64,000 nt of DNA from Lachnospiraceae bacterium. GTDB lineage: Bacteria; Bacillota; Clostridia; Lachnospirales; Lachnospiraceae. The first letter of the stretch is position 1. Every line of letters begins with the position of its first letter. The stretch is from NCBI GenBank assembly GCA_031263035.1, contig JAISGP010000151.1, positions 51,344 through 115,343 on the forward strand. The letters run 5' to 3'. Positions 34,001-43,251 of the stretch are shown here, piece by piece. The position numbers and the translations under genes were made by a program. The notes under the pieces were generated by a model. That model did no database searches. It saw nothing but the letters and a program-made list of their open reading frames with translations, and was not told the DNA's origin.

Positions 34001-34640
34001 AGTAGGTAGTGTACAAGCAGATAGATTTTTTGTAACACCTGACCAGAACTTACAAGAGTTATCCAAGCAAGCGAATGTGGCAGCTGATACATTAGTTTCA
34101 ATGAATCCTTATACATCGGGTGCGGGTTTGGCTAATTTACAGGCTCAAACTAACAATTCTATAAATCGGGCAATAGCACAGTCAACATTGACAAACCAAC
34201 AAGATGCTCGAAACGTATCAAATATTAATGAAGAGAGGATAAATCAACGAGATGCTAAAAATCTAACGTTAGCATATAAGTATGAAAAAGAGGCTATTGT
34301 AGGTCAAGACCATTTTTATGATGAGTGGCGTAATTACATTAATAATCGAAATCGTCAAAATGTAGTTAACTGGAATCTTCAAAATCAACAGAATATGTTT
34401 AACGCAATAAATCCTAATTTTAAGATTGGACCAAATGGTGAAGTGTATCAAACAGATGAACCTTTGGTAATATATGATAAAAATAGCAATAAGGTATTAG
34501 TTGACCCTAAGACTAAAAAAGTAATCACACAAACTACAACTACTAAAAACTCAGATGGTTCTACAACAACTACTAAAGAATCTAAGAAAAAAGGAGGTTT
34601 GATAATGAACTCTGATTTAAGATATTTGTTAAAAAAATAA
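31047..34640 (+). CDS. Cargo-like virion protein with GG tags and Gln-rich repeats
   Basis: A 1197-aa protein. Residues about 250-340 contain the unit NAEIERGEYLQTPDGNTMEV and KKHSEGGEQVTVPPNTKVIS, which recurs in large crAss-like cargo proteins. A Gln-rich linker (residues 440-610) holds two similar helical units, IQQFASMNNTTPDEVIKQIE and IQQYAQMVGQDSNAIVDSLR. Short Gly-Gly tags recur: MQEGGKV (254), QDGGEV (439), RRGGIV (621), QDGGGIV (663) and KKGGLIM at the end. No enzyme motif is seen. It follows the hydrolase gene and precedes four more large proteins that are probably packaged in the head and ejected. Confidence 0.65.
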   Translation: MVNNINTTGYTMGANTENNPYNIIPSNIITMANVDKPLVLIPIINGKPRHDLRRIAKPGDPDIDFGSEVSGVLEIPYAQAQYGFLGSPLINPDIYGYTDTSNSSLYGNPANGQAYTDSVMTPFTTPRVGLRYIDQVLTPEKVAEVDNNTRQSNEALTTKVKSDVAKQNGKPFMGAINPYGGWNMANTSMMLGASIQDGNALGILGSAGKLLSEGFRNGFAGAAAMKRFRDSQNEYYAKDAESRRTQGEYYAGVMQEGGKVHNQSGLLLTGNFLKGSDTNPMPNAEIERGEYLQTPDGNTMEVIGKKHSEGGEQVTVPPNTKVISDYLKIGGKLAIYFKKNYNLNVSAGSTFATVLDKYKKKLGLTELLDEEAKIMKKIVDQDDVQFDSTRELNLQVLSKNVNDLQAQKGVLEQKFNSFVDFVFDKQEEMKPKDSEGKYQDGGEVQQGTSQGQEVAQTQNAANPQEQLLVMIQQFASMNNTTPDEVIKQIESLPEDQQQGALQQIISVVTSNTDNSSQGQQSVQPQTDSGNIEALIQQYAQMVGQDSNAIVDSLRQMSDDQLQQAVQQMTQTVQQAMAQQGANNNTQPPTSEPDVQTPNPEQVLSDNNQIKDDSANTTSVMRRGGIVKADWIKQKAEDLVEEGGSHREAMLLAESMWENKMSKQDGGGIVADPVTKGMLHADYTYGLPGVTQWVNSRMTDPNYKYTDIADIAKRFAYLRAQRGLDNTGIDKMDINQLGELAGEMQQYDLEHSPELAKDYSLNVGMTRNGLSLVTADSKYMDTLKKEDPKLYAKVQKSLEPDGTIKVGSFKDYSDSERAKLTEVVKQQPKVFQDKFINTNYFDNQAYFRGIDADKFYFTNQDEFNKFKADNKDKLIDGYYKTDKTGIYVKPILLKDKEFATPEERDNWLKDRKADGTYTKHFYDGEDIAYTPIVKGETSKTEEPQKTATGDLSAYQNKQVDYSMNMPMSVPDQSNLTPIYLPTTMRQVGSVQADRFFVTPDQNLQELSKQANVAADTLVSMNPYTSGAGLANLQAQTNNSINRAIAQSTLTNQQDARNVSNINEERINQRDAKNLTLAYKYEKEAIVGQDHFYDEWRNYINNRNRQNVVNWNLQNQQNMFNAINPNFKIGPNGEVYQTDEPLVIYDKNSNKVLVDPKTKKVITQTTTTKNSDGSTTTTKESKKKGGLIMNSDLRYLLKK

Positions 34641-34677
34641 TAATATATATTCTTTATTAAATAATAAGTAAAATAAA

Positions 34678-37611
34678 ATGGCAAGTAGCTACACTAATGT
34701 TTATTCTTATGCTGACCCGGTACAATTAGATATATCTAATACATTAGGAAAAGCAGTAACATATAAACAACAACAATACGATACTAATACGACTGCTATT
34801 CAACAGTTGGTTAATCAGTATGCAGGAGTAGATTTAGCAAGAAGTATTGATGAACAGTATTTAGGGGAAAGATTGGGTACTTTAGTTAATTATGTGAATC
34901 AGGCTGGTGCTATGGACTGGTCGCGTAAGAGTATATATAATGATGTATCGAATTATATAGGACAAGCATTAGATTCTAATGTAATGGCAGCGGTTGGTTC
35001 TACCCAAGCCCGCAGAAAACAACAAGCTGAAATAGAGGATATTAAAAAAAATAAACCAGAGTTATATGCTACACAGAATGAGTATTTAGCGACATTAGAT
35101 TGGGGTAGGTATATGAATTCAAATCAGTTGGGGGATAATTATCGACCAGGTAGCTATATGCCATATACGGATACCAATAAGTTAATGTTAGATATGGCGG
35201 CTAAAGCGAAAGACTTTGGTATGGAAACTTATACAGATGATGATGGGGGGATAATGTTTAGAACTATAAACAAGCATGAGGTATTAAGTAAAGCAAAAGC
35301 ACAGGAAATTGTAGATTTAGCGCTTGGTGCTAAAGGTAAGCAACAACTTCAGATTGATGGTATTTATAAATATAAAGATTATTCTAAAGATGATTTAACG
35401 AAGATATATAATGATAAATTAGATCACACTGTCGATAATTATACTCAATCTGAAAAAGCACTTAGACTAAAAGCCGCAAGTTCCCCTACCGAAATAAAAA
35501 ACAGATTATTACAAGAGGCCGATAGTTATGCTAAGATGGCTACCGACGTTAAGTTGCAAAAAGCTGATACTTCAAAAATGGATAGTATGACGTTAGCTGG
35601 AAACATAAATATGAATGCTTTTATAGATAAGTGGACAGATTTAATGGCATATGATAGAGTTACAAGCACTAATAGGGATGATAGCGGGTTTCAATTAATG
35701 AAGTTTAATGCCGATCGAGAGTTTAGAATAGCAGATTTGGAACTTAAAAAAAAGAAATTAGAATCAGATTTATTAGTTGCGGGTCAGAAGCTTGATAAAG
35801 ATGGTAATATTATAAAAGATCCTAATGCTACTATAAACGCAAGTACAGATGGAGTAACTGTTATTCAACAAGATAAAAAACAAGAAGAAGTAGAATCAAC
35901 ACCTATCACACAAGTATATGCAGATTATGACATAGCGTGGGGGAATGCGATGAAAGAGGGGACAGCTGGTATAATGAAAGTGATGAATGACCCTGCTAAT
36001 ACTCAATTGAAGAAAGAACTTGGCTTTGAAAATAGAGATGCTAAATATATAGTTAATTCTTTTATTGTAGACCCGAACAGATATTCTAAAATCATGAATC
36101 ACTTAGATTCTAATACCCAAGATTTAATTTATCAAGCTAATTCAGCATATAAAGCTAAACAAGACATACAGGTTAATTCAAAAGCGATATCTGATAATAT
36201 CACGAGATTTTCAAATGCGATGTATGCTACACCTGACAGTCCAACTTCAATTAAACGTAATTTTAATTTATACCAAGGGGGGTTAGGTATTGATGAGCAT
36301 GGTAACTTAGTTAAAAGAGATGTCAGATATAATAATACTGAAAATGATAGAAAGGTTCGCGAAATAGGGGTTATTAACAACCAGTTGCGAACAGGGTCTA
36401 ACTTGGATGATGATACAAGAGCATTATTGTATCACAAACAAATGGACATAGTTAATTCAATGAAATTAACACCGAAGCAGAGGCAAGCTGCAATTGATAA
36501 CTTGATTGTAAATGATAAGAATAACTTGAATGTAGTAGGTCAAATTGCAACTGCTTTATTTTCACCTCTGTTAGCTGTTGCAGGAGGAGTAGCAACCTTA
36601 GGGGAAGAGATATATAATATGGCGAATTATGATAACCCTAAGGCTAAAACAAATGCTATATCTGATTGGATTGGTGACAAGTTAAACAGAACATATGGTG
36701 CAGGTGCGTTATTTGATATGAATCATCAAAGTTCTAATAAATCTACATTAATGTCTAGGGCATTTGATAATATCGATGGAATATTTACACCAAATGAAAA
36801 AATATCAAGTATCGGAAATTCAGATATTAAAGGTATAGTAAATGCTTCAGAATTTGATGATAGACTGAGAGGTGATATACAGAGAGTAAAACAACACGCT
36901 ATTGATGTTAAAGCTAATACACAATTCCATAATACGATAAATATAGATTTATCTAAAAAAGCGGGAGATAGTGTTATAAGTAGTATAAAAGCATGGTTAC
37001 CAATAGGTTCTGAAATACAAAAAGACGGGAAAGCTATATACGAAGTAGATATTAATAAAGGTACTGGTAAAATGACAGTACCAGTAAAAGATGGAAAAGA
37101 TATAGTGCCGGTTGAGGTTGAGATACCTTTAAGTCAGTTGCCAAGTTCAATTACGAGTATGATTGATACAAATAAGAATAATAATTTATATTCGGCTACC
37201 AATCCTTATTCACCGGGATTTTCAGCATATGCTGAAATACCTGCAACACGAAAAGAGTGGTTATCACAAGTTGATACAATGCCTGTATGGCAAAGAACTC
37301 AAGCCGTAAATAATCCGCCAATCACTCAAGAGGATATAATGAAGAATCTGGAGATTCAATTCGGTAAACAGCTATTACAAGATAATAGAAAAGAGATAAA
37401 CGAAATAATGAAAATACCTCCTTTATACAACTACGTTCAAGAAAATGGACAATGGACGATTGTAGGGAAACAAGGTAATGAGGTTATATACAGACAACCT
37501 ACTGGTTTACCTAATTTTGATAGGAGTGTGGTTGGCGATAAGATAAATGCGCTCAATACAGAAGTTATACTGCAAAATTTAAAAGCATTATTAATTTCAA
37601 AACAACAATAG
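34678..37611 (+). CDS. Large cargo/ejection protein
   Basis: A 977-aa, mostly helical protein beginning SSYTNVYSYADPVQLDISNT, a start I associate with crAss-like cargo proteins. It has a long charged coiled coil (residues 340-380) and one hydrophobic helix near residues 625-645 (FSPLLAVAGGVATLGEEIY), which could insert into the host membrane after ejection. There is no catalytic motif. It is packed in the cargo operon, 37 nt after the previous gene and 5 nt before the next. The role is inferred from place and build. Confidence 0.6.
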   Translation: MASSYTNVYSYADPVQLDISNTLGKAVTYKQQQYDTNTTAIQQLVNQYAGVDLARSIDEQYLGERLGTLVNYVNQAGAMDWSRKSIYNDVSNYIGQALDSNVMAAVGSTQARRKQQAEIEDIKKNKPELYATQNEYLATLDWGRYMNSNQLGDNYRPGSYMPYTDTNKLMLDMAAKAKDFGMETYTDDDGGIMFRTINKHEVLSKAKAQEIVDLALGAKGKQQLQIDGIYKYKDYSKDDLTKIYNDKLDHTVDNYTQSEKALRLKAASSPTEIKNRLLQEADSYAKMATDVKLQKADTSKMDSMTLAGNINMNAFIDKWTDLMAYDRVTSTNRDDSGFQLMKFNADREFRIADLELKKKKLESDLLVAGQKLDKDGNIIKDPNATINASTDGVTVIQQDKKQEEVESTPITQVYADYDIAWGNAMKEGTAGIMKVMNDPANTQLKKELGFENRDAKYIVNSFIVDPNRYSKIMNHLDSNTQDLIYQANSAYKAKQDIQVNSKAISDNITRFSNAMYATPDSPTSIKRNFNLYQGGLGIDEHGNLVKRDVRYNNTENDRKVREIGVINNQLRTGSNLDDDTRALLYHKQMDIVNSMKLTPKQRQAAIDNLIVNDKNNLNVVGQIATALFSPLLAVAGGVATLGEEIYNMANYDNPKAKTNAISDWIGDKLNRTYGAGALFDMNHQSSNKSTLMSRAFDNIDGIFTPNEKISSIGNSDIKGIVNASEFDDRLRGDIQRVKQHAIDVKANTQFHNTINIDLSKKAGDSVISSIKAWLPIGSEIQKDGKAIYEVDINKGTGKMTVPVKDGKDIVPVEVEIPLSQLPSSITSMIDTNKNNNLYSATNPYSPGFSAYAEIPATRKEWLSQVDTMPVWQRTQAVNNPPITQEDIMKNLEIQFGKQLLQDNRKEINEIMKIPPLYNYVQENGQWTIVGKQGNEVIYRQPTGLPNFDRSVVGDKINALNTEVILQNLKALLISKQQ

Positions 37612-37616
37612 TATAT

Positions 37617-40600
37617 ATGGCAGATCACGACATGACATTGGACGAACAGTTCAAAGGGTTAAATTATAATTTGTGGAGTGAAGGTATTCCGAGACCTGCG
37701 TATTTAGATGTAGATATGACTTCTCCTCCGGTAGAAAAAATTATAGGTGTAAATGATGTTGGTCCAGAAGTACGACGAATAACAGAGGATATTCGTAATA
37801 TGACTGTTGGTTCATTATCAAATAAAGATTCTGGTACTAAAGGCAACGAAAAAATAAATTCGATAATTGCCGAAATGTTTGCTCCTAGTTTCAAGGTAGA
37901 ACCTGAATTCTCTGTACCTCTTACGGAAACTCACGAAATGTTATCAGACGGTAAAACGTGGATACCTAAATATGAGTACTATATGCCAGGGATGGATAAT
38001 GAAGCGCGCAATGCTGCGAGACAAACTACATCTCAACAGTTATTTAATCCTATCAAAAGATTTGCTACAAAAGTATCAAGAGGTATTCCGGGTGATATTT
38101 TATCATTCGCGTATGGAATTGGAGAAGCTGTCACAACAGGTAGAGCTGAATCTATATTCGATAATGACTTTTCAAATTATATTTCAGACTTAGATAAAAA
38201 AAGCGATTTTAATTATAAAAATTACTATACAGATGAACAGTTAAAACAAGGAATAGGTTTTAATACGCATACTTATGACCAAGTATTAGGTGGTGTTGAA
38301 TTTACAGCAAGAGCATTAGGGGCAGAAGCAATTGTGGCTGCTGTAACAGGTGGTTCATCAATACCATCATCTCTGGCACGTTTGGGTATGAGATTAGGAA
38401 TTGAAGAAGGAGTAGGATTAGCACGTGCTGCTTCTAAGGTTGCACGAGGTGTGGATGAAATAGCAGAAGTAGGCGCGGATATAAGTAAAGCAAATAAGAT
38501 ATTGAAAGCTCCTGTAACAGCTATTGCAGAAAAAGGAGGAGCAGTTTATTCATCTGATGTATATACCCGGGGATTAGATAAGGCATTTAAATTTGGAAAG
38601 TGGGGGGATTTTGGAAATCAAGCTAGATATGCTGTTACAAGTAGTGCATATGAATCTGGATTTGAAGCTAAAAAATATCAAGAAGATGCTGAAAGAACAT
38701 TTTGGGATTATTACCGAAATAAAGGAACAGAACCTACTGAAAAAGAATTAGGAGATTTTTATTCAAAATTAGATGATACTACTTGGGGTGTATTTGGTGC
38801 TAATATGGCTATATTATCTGCTTCCAATTTAGCGATGTTTGGCGATATGATGAATATCAAAAATCCATTTCCCAAATTAGCAGAAGGTTCGTTTTTGAAT
38901 AAGAAATTATTCAAAATTGGTACAGAAGTTGGAGAGGATGGTTTGTGGAAACCAATGAGTGCTGGTTTCTTTAATAAAGCCGCTGCTTTCAGTAAGCCAT
39001 TAGCTGAAGGAATGTTCGCAGAGGGGGTATTTGAAGAAGGAATGCAAGGGGTGGCAAGTAATATGGCTAAGAACTATATTGCAAGTACTTATGACCCCAA
39101 AGCAATGAAAGAAACTTCCGATTATGTATCGGCTTTTTCTAAAGCATTTAAAGATCAATATTCGTCTAAAGAGGGATTGGAAGAAGTAGGAATAGGTGCT
39201 ATAATAGGGGGATTATTTGGCGGAGTTCACGGTATATCCGAAACAGCGAATGATTATAAAAAACAAAAATTTGTAGCAACTGTACAAAATGCAATGCCGC
39301 AAGTAGCGGATAATATTGTTAATAATCTTTATACAAACGAAAACTTAAGTAGTTTATTTGCTCATTCAAATAGACTTCAAAATATAACTAAAAAACAAGA
39401 AGAAGCAGAATCTAAAGGAGATATTATAGGTTCTGCACTTCATGCTTCAGAATCGTTTGTATCAATGATGCAAGCAGCTTCTTCTGTTGGGAAAGGAGAT
39501 GAGTTCATGGATATTTTGAAAGCTTCTATTAAAGGAATGGATAATGCTCAAATTGCGGAATCACAAGGTATAGATATAAAAGATGTCGAAGCGTTCAAAG
39601 CTGAAAAAATAAAAGGACTTACAGAATTATCTGAAGATTATGCTAAAGCACGTGAAGTTGGTAGATATTTATTTGGAAACGGTAAGATAGGAGGTTTTAC
39701 TAGTATTAATGGAGAAAAGGTAAATAATCAAAATCTGATAGACAGTTTTGCGTATATAAGTACTATGGGAGGTATTTCACAAAGATTGGCTGGAGATTCA
39801 TTTAACGCTTTTCAAGATAAATTGGCATCTGTTGGTACTAATCCAGATATAGTATCACAGTTTGGTTCCATTGCTGCGTTACATGCAGCGGGGCAAGTTG
39901 AGGTAAATAAATTTAAACAAGCACAAGATTATATAAATAAACTTAAAAGCGAACAACGTAATTTAGAAGACGAAATATTAGCATTACAAGAAGAAGAACA
40001 AACGAAACCTGAAAATACAAAGAGGTTACAAGAGATAGCTGAAAGAATGACCAGTCTCAACAGTGAACTAAGTGATGCTGTTAATAAAAAAGATTTATAT
40101 TGGAATTCTATTTCTGATAATTTTCAACAAAAGTTAGGTAGAACAGGCATATTACCTCAAATAGATTTTGATAATTTTAATAATAGAATTGGAGATTTAA
40201 AAAATTTATTGAGAGATAATGAGAGTATATCTCAATTTGATAAAATAGAATTAGATAAACTATTACAACAATACGATAATGCTAATTCTACATTCAAATC
40301 TTTTGCTCAATTGGGACAAGCCATGGCAGATCCTAAGTTTACGTATAAGGTTTATAACGGATTATTTTCAGGATTAAGAGCTAAGAATAAATCGTTGAAT
40401 GAATTGACGAGAGATACATTAGTAAATCTATATAGTCAAGATATAGATGTATCTGAAATATTGATGGCTAATCAACCTATTGCATCACCTATAACAGATG
40501 ATGTATATAACTCAGTTAGTAATGATTCTAATTATGAAGTATCAGATGATGTAATAGATTTTATAGCAGATAAAATCAAAAGAAAAAAAGATTTATCTGA

Positions 40601-43199
40601 TAGAGAAAGGAAAGTATATAATAATTATAAATCTAAGGTAGATGATGTTATAATCGCGAAAGATAAACAAAAAGAAACAGACGATAATGACCCTATTAAT
40701 TCAGAATCAGATGATATAGATGTTACAGCTTTAAAAGCTAAACTTGTAGATATACGTAATGAAATTCGCGAATTGAAAAATGGAATAATAAGTATAGGTA
40801 TTCAATACAAATATGATGTACTTCAAAGAGTTATTGAACGGGAAATGGACCCTGAAAGAATAGCGCAACTCAAGGGTTATCAAGAACTTCTTTTTTCAGA
40901 TAGAATAGCTGAATTAGAATCACAGATAGAAGAAATAGAAGAACCTCTGAATAAGCAAAATTTAGAAAATAAAAAACAAACGTTGAAAGATGAGATTGGT
41001 AAACTCAAAGATAAAATTATAAGAGAAGTTATAGCACGAACAAAAGGGTTTAACAATAATGATGATATTGATAAGATGTCTATTTATGAATTAGAAAAAA
41101 AGATTAAATCTTATGATGAAACTCATAATGAAGAATTAAAAGAAGAATATGAAAAATTAAAAGAATTATTAAACAAAAGAATAGCCGAGCTATCTAAAGA
41201 ACCATATTATACGGAAGTCGAAAGATTACGCAAATTAGAAAAAGAGTTGAAAGATTTAGATAGTATCCAAAAAGAACCGTTTGATCCGAAAGCCGAATAT
41301 GGTGCGCAGTTACAATGGGTGGTTGATAATATTGATATTTTAGATTTCAACAATGCGGATGATTTGGCTAATGCTAAAAAACCCAATGTTGAAAGTATAC
41401 GTAGGTATAAAGCTTTAGTTAATAAACAAACGAAAACTAAAGAAGATAGAGACGAAATTGAAAAGTTAAGAAAAGAACTTCTTCCATTTACTATTATACT
41501 TAATAGTGAGTTCGATGGTATTCCGTTGATTGATATAATCGAAGCTTATAATCAATACAAAAACTATCAAGATATAAACGAAAACCAAGCTAATAATCGG
41601 AATTCCGAAGAAGCTATAAATGATTCTGATTCGAACGATGATTTAAATACTGATAATCCTACTTCTAAATCACAGAATTCAGAGGAAGATGATACTAATA
41701 AAAATGCAAATCGCGAAAGACAGGATTATGATGAAACTGATAATATAGAAGTAGAGGCGTTACCGAGAATGATTGGTAAAGTACAGTACGAACAACAATC
41801 TGAACCTGAATTTAGATCAGCTATTGTGGGATTAACATATGACGGAGCTTATATAACTGGAAATGATAAGAATAAAAAGATATTCCATATAAAATTAGGG
41901 ACCATATTAAAATCAGCATTATATAAAGGATTGAATATTACGCTACAAGAAATTGGTACAGATAAAAAGGGTAAACTAAAATTAGGAGGTCACATAGAGG
42001 TAACAGAATCTAATTTAGAAGAATTAGCAATTAAATATGATAACTTCGGAGGGGTTAAAATAAATATTGGAAATGACATTGTATTGCACAAAAGTAAGAA
42101 TGAAGTATCGTTCGGTGTTATAGGAGATATAGAAGGACTATTGGGTCTAAAAGCATTTGCGATTACAGGTCAACCTACATCATATAATCTATTATATGAA
42201 CAAAAAATTGATGGAACGTTAGGAGCTAAAGAATCTGAATTTGAAGTTAAACGTAAAGGAAATGTAATTCCTTTCAACAGACAAGTTTTGAATTCATTGG
42301 GTAAAGGAGATATTGTTCAGTTATTTTTTGATGTAAATGACGATTATAATAAAACTTTATCAGAAGAAGAATATGTTACTAAAGGTAATATTTATGTTAT
42401 GAAGAATGGCAGCTTAGTAAATATTCTAAAAGCAAACTGTAAATATGAAACAGATTCAGAAGATTGGAATAATCTTCGGGAAGTCCGCAGGAGAGTTGTA
42501 GAAAATAGTTTAAAAAATGGTAAAGGAACTCAAATTAAACTTAAAGGTTCTTTTATGGGATTGCCGATTATTAATCTAAATTCAGATGGGAGGATTGTGA
42601 CTTATGATAATTTAGATTCTAACGATAATGTCATCGGATACGGATATGTAGATAAAGATGGAAATCATGTATATCATGATAACTTAAAATTGAGTAGTGT
42701 AAATACGCAGTACACAAACCCATATGGGGAACGAGGAGTTATAATACCAATTGTTGTATTTAAATATGAGGGTAAAAACTATACCTTTCCGATAGTTTTA
42801 AAATCCAAACATATAGATGTTACAAATGAGTTGGATGCACTTTTGAATGATGATAGTCTATCTGATTCTAAAAAGAGGATGAGTGTTAATTTATTGTTAG
42901 AGAAATATGGCATTCAGTCGAAAGAATTAGCTTGGACAAATCAAAATAATACGTTGTCTAAAATAAGAGAAAAGTTATCTGATGTCATTGACGTAATAGA
43001 TATTGCAGACAGTAAATCTTTTAAAGAGGCTGAGAAATCCAGTTTTATAAATTTAGATGAACCTTTTATGAATTCAAAGTTGATATTTGATTTTGATACA
43101 GCTAAAGAGTTATTAAGAACTGTTAAAAAACGAAAAATTATAAAAACAAAACCTATAAATAAAAAAGGAAAGAATAATAGTGACGAAAATATATGTTAA
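37617..43199 (+). CDS. Giant helical cargo protein
   Basis: A 1860-aa protein. The first 560 residues contain Gly/Ala-rich, membrane-active looking helices (EVGIGAIIGGLFGGVHGIS near residue 520). Residues about 760-830 and 1030-1240 are long charged coiled coils. A very acidic low-complexity linker follows (about 1330-1380), then a beta-rich C-terminal part (about 1390-1780) with NVIPFNRQVLNSLGKGDIV. The end is Lys-rich. In crAss-like phages genes in this place encode virion RNA polymerase or other ejected proteins. I find no polymerase DxDGD motif here. The function is unknown. Confidence 0.55.
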   Translation: MADHDMTLDEQFKGLNYNLWSEGIPRPAYLDVDMTSPPVEKIIGVNDVGPEVRRITEDIRNMTVGSLSNKDSGTKGNEKINSIIAEMFAPSFKVEPEFSVPLTETHEMLSDGKTWIPKYEYYMPGMDNEARNAARQTTSQQLFNPIKRFATKVSRGIPGDILSFAYGIGEAVTTGRAESIFDNDFSNYISDLDKKSDFNYKNYYTDEQLKQGIGFNTHTYDQVLGGVEFTARALGAEAIVAAVTGGSSIPSSLARLGMRLGIEEGVGLARAASKVARGVDEIAEVGADISKANKILKAPVTAIAEKGGAVYSSDVYTRGLDKAFKFGKWGDFGNQARYAVTSSAYESGFEAKKYQEDAERTFWDYYRNKGTEPTEKELGDFYSKLDDTTWGVFGANMAILSASNLAMFGDMMNIKNPFPKLAEGSFLNKKLFKIGTEVGEDGLWKPMSAGFFNKAAAFSKPLAEGMFAEGVFEEGMQGVASNMAKNYIASTYDPKAMKETSDYVSAFSKAFKDQYSSKEGLEEVGIGAIIGGLFGGVHGISETANDYKKQKFVATVQNAMPQVADNIVNNLYTNENLSSLFAHSNRLQNITKKQEEAESKGDIIGSALHASESFVSMMQAASSVGKGDEFMDILKASIKGMDNAQIAESQGIDIKDVEAFKAEKIKGLTELSEDYAKAREVGRYLFGNGKIGGFTSINGEKVNNQNLIDSFAYISTMGGISQRLAGDSFNAFQDKLASVGTNPDIVSQFGSIAALHAAGQVEVNKFKQAQDYINKLKSEQRNLEDEILALQEEEQTKPENTKRLQEIAERMTSLNSELSDAVNKKDLYWNSISDNFQQKLGRTGILPQIDFDNFNNRIGDLKNLLRDNESISQFDKIELDKLLQQYDNANSTFKSFAQLGQAMADPKFTYKVYNGLFSGLRAKNKSLNELTRDTLVNLYSQDIDVSEILMANQPIASPITDDVYNSVSNDSNYEVSDDVIDFIADKIKRKKDLSDRERKVYNNYKSKVDDVIIAKDKQKETDDNDPINSESDDIDVTALKAKLVDIRNEIRELKNGIISIGIQYKYDVLQRVIEREMDPERIAQLKGYQELLFSDRIAELESQIEEIEEPLNKQNLENKKQTLKDEIGKLKDKIIREVIARTKGFNNNDDIDKMSIYELEKKIKSYDETHNEELKEEYEKLKELLNKRIAELSKEPYYTEVERLRKLEKELKDLDSIQKEPFDPKAEYGAQLQWVVDNIDILDFNNADDLANAKKPNVESIRRYKALVNKQTKTKEDRDEIEKLRKELLPFTIILNSEFDGIPLIDIIEAYNQYKNYQDINENQANNRNSEEAINDSDSNDDLNTDNPTSKSQNSEEDDTNKNANRERQDYDETDNIEVEALPRMIGKVQYEQQSEPEFRSAIVGLTYDGAYITGNDKNKKIFHIKLGTILKSALYKGLNITLQEIGTDKKGKLKLGGHIEVTESNLEELAIKYDNFGGVKINIGNDIVLHKSKNEVSFGVIGDIEGLLGLKAFAITGQPTSYNLLYEQKIDGTLGAKESEFEVKRKGNVIPFNRQVLNSLGKGDIVQLFFDVNDDYNKTLSEEEYVTKGNIYVMKNGSLVNILKANCKYETDSEDWNNLREVRRRVVENSLKNGKGTQIKLKGSFMGLPIINLNSDGRIVTYDNLDSNDNVIGYGYVDKDGNHVYHDNLKLSSVNTQYTNPYGERGVIIPIVVFKYEGKNYTFPIVLKSKHIDVTNELDALLNDDSLSDSKKRMSVNLLLEKYGIQSKELAWTNQNNTLSKIREKLSDVIDVIDIADSKSFKEAEKSSFINLDEPFMNSKLIFDFDTAKELLRTVKKRKIIKTKPINKKGKNNSDENIC

Positions 43200-43247
43200 T
43201 TATTAGATTAACATATTTGGAGATTTATCTATAATTCTATACATTTG
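43196..43247 (+). promoter_or_regulatory. Internal late promoter before the 698-aa gene
   Basis: The inverted repeat GTTAAT/ATTAAC (43195-43212) is followed by TTTG (43216-43219), 20 bp, TACATTTG (43240-43247). The ATG is 4 nt further. The palindrome centre is more diverged than in other copies, but all distances are kept. Confidence 0.7.
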
Positions 43248-43251
43248 TATT

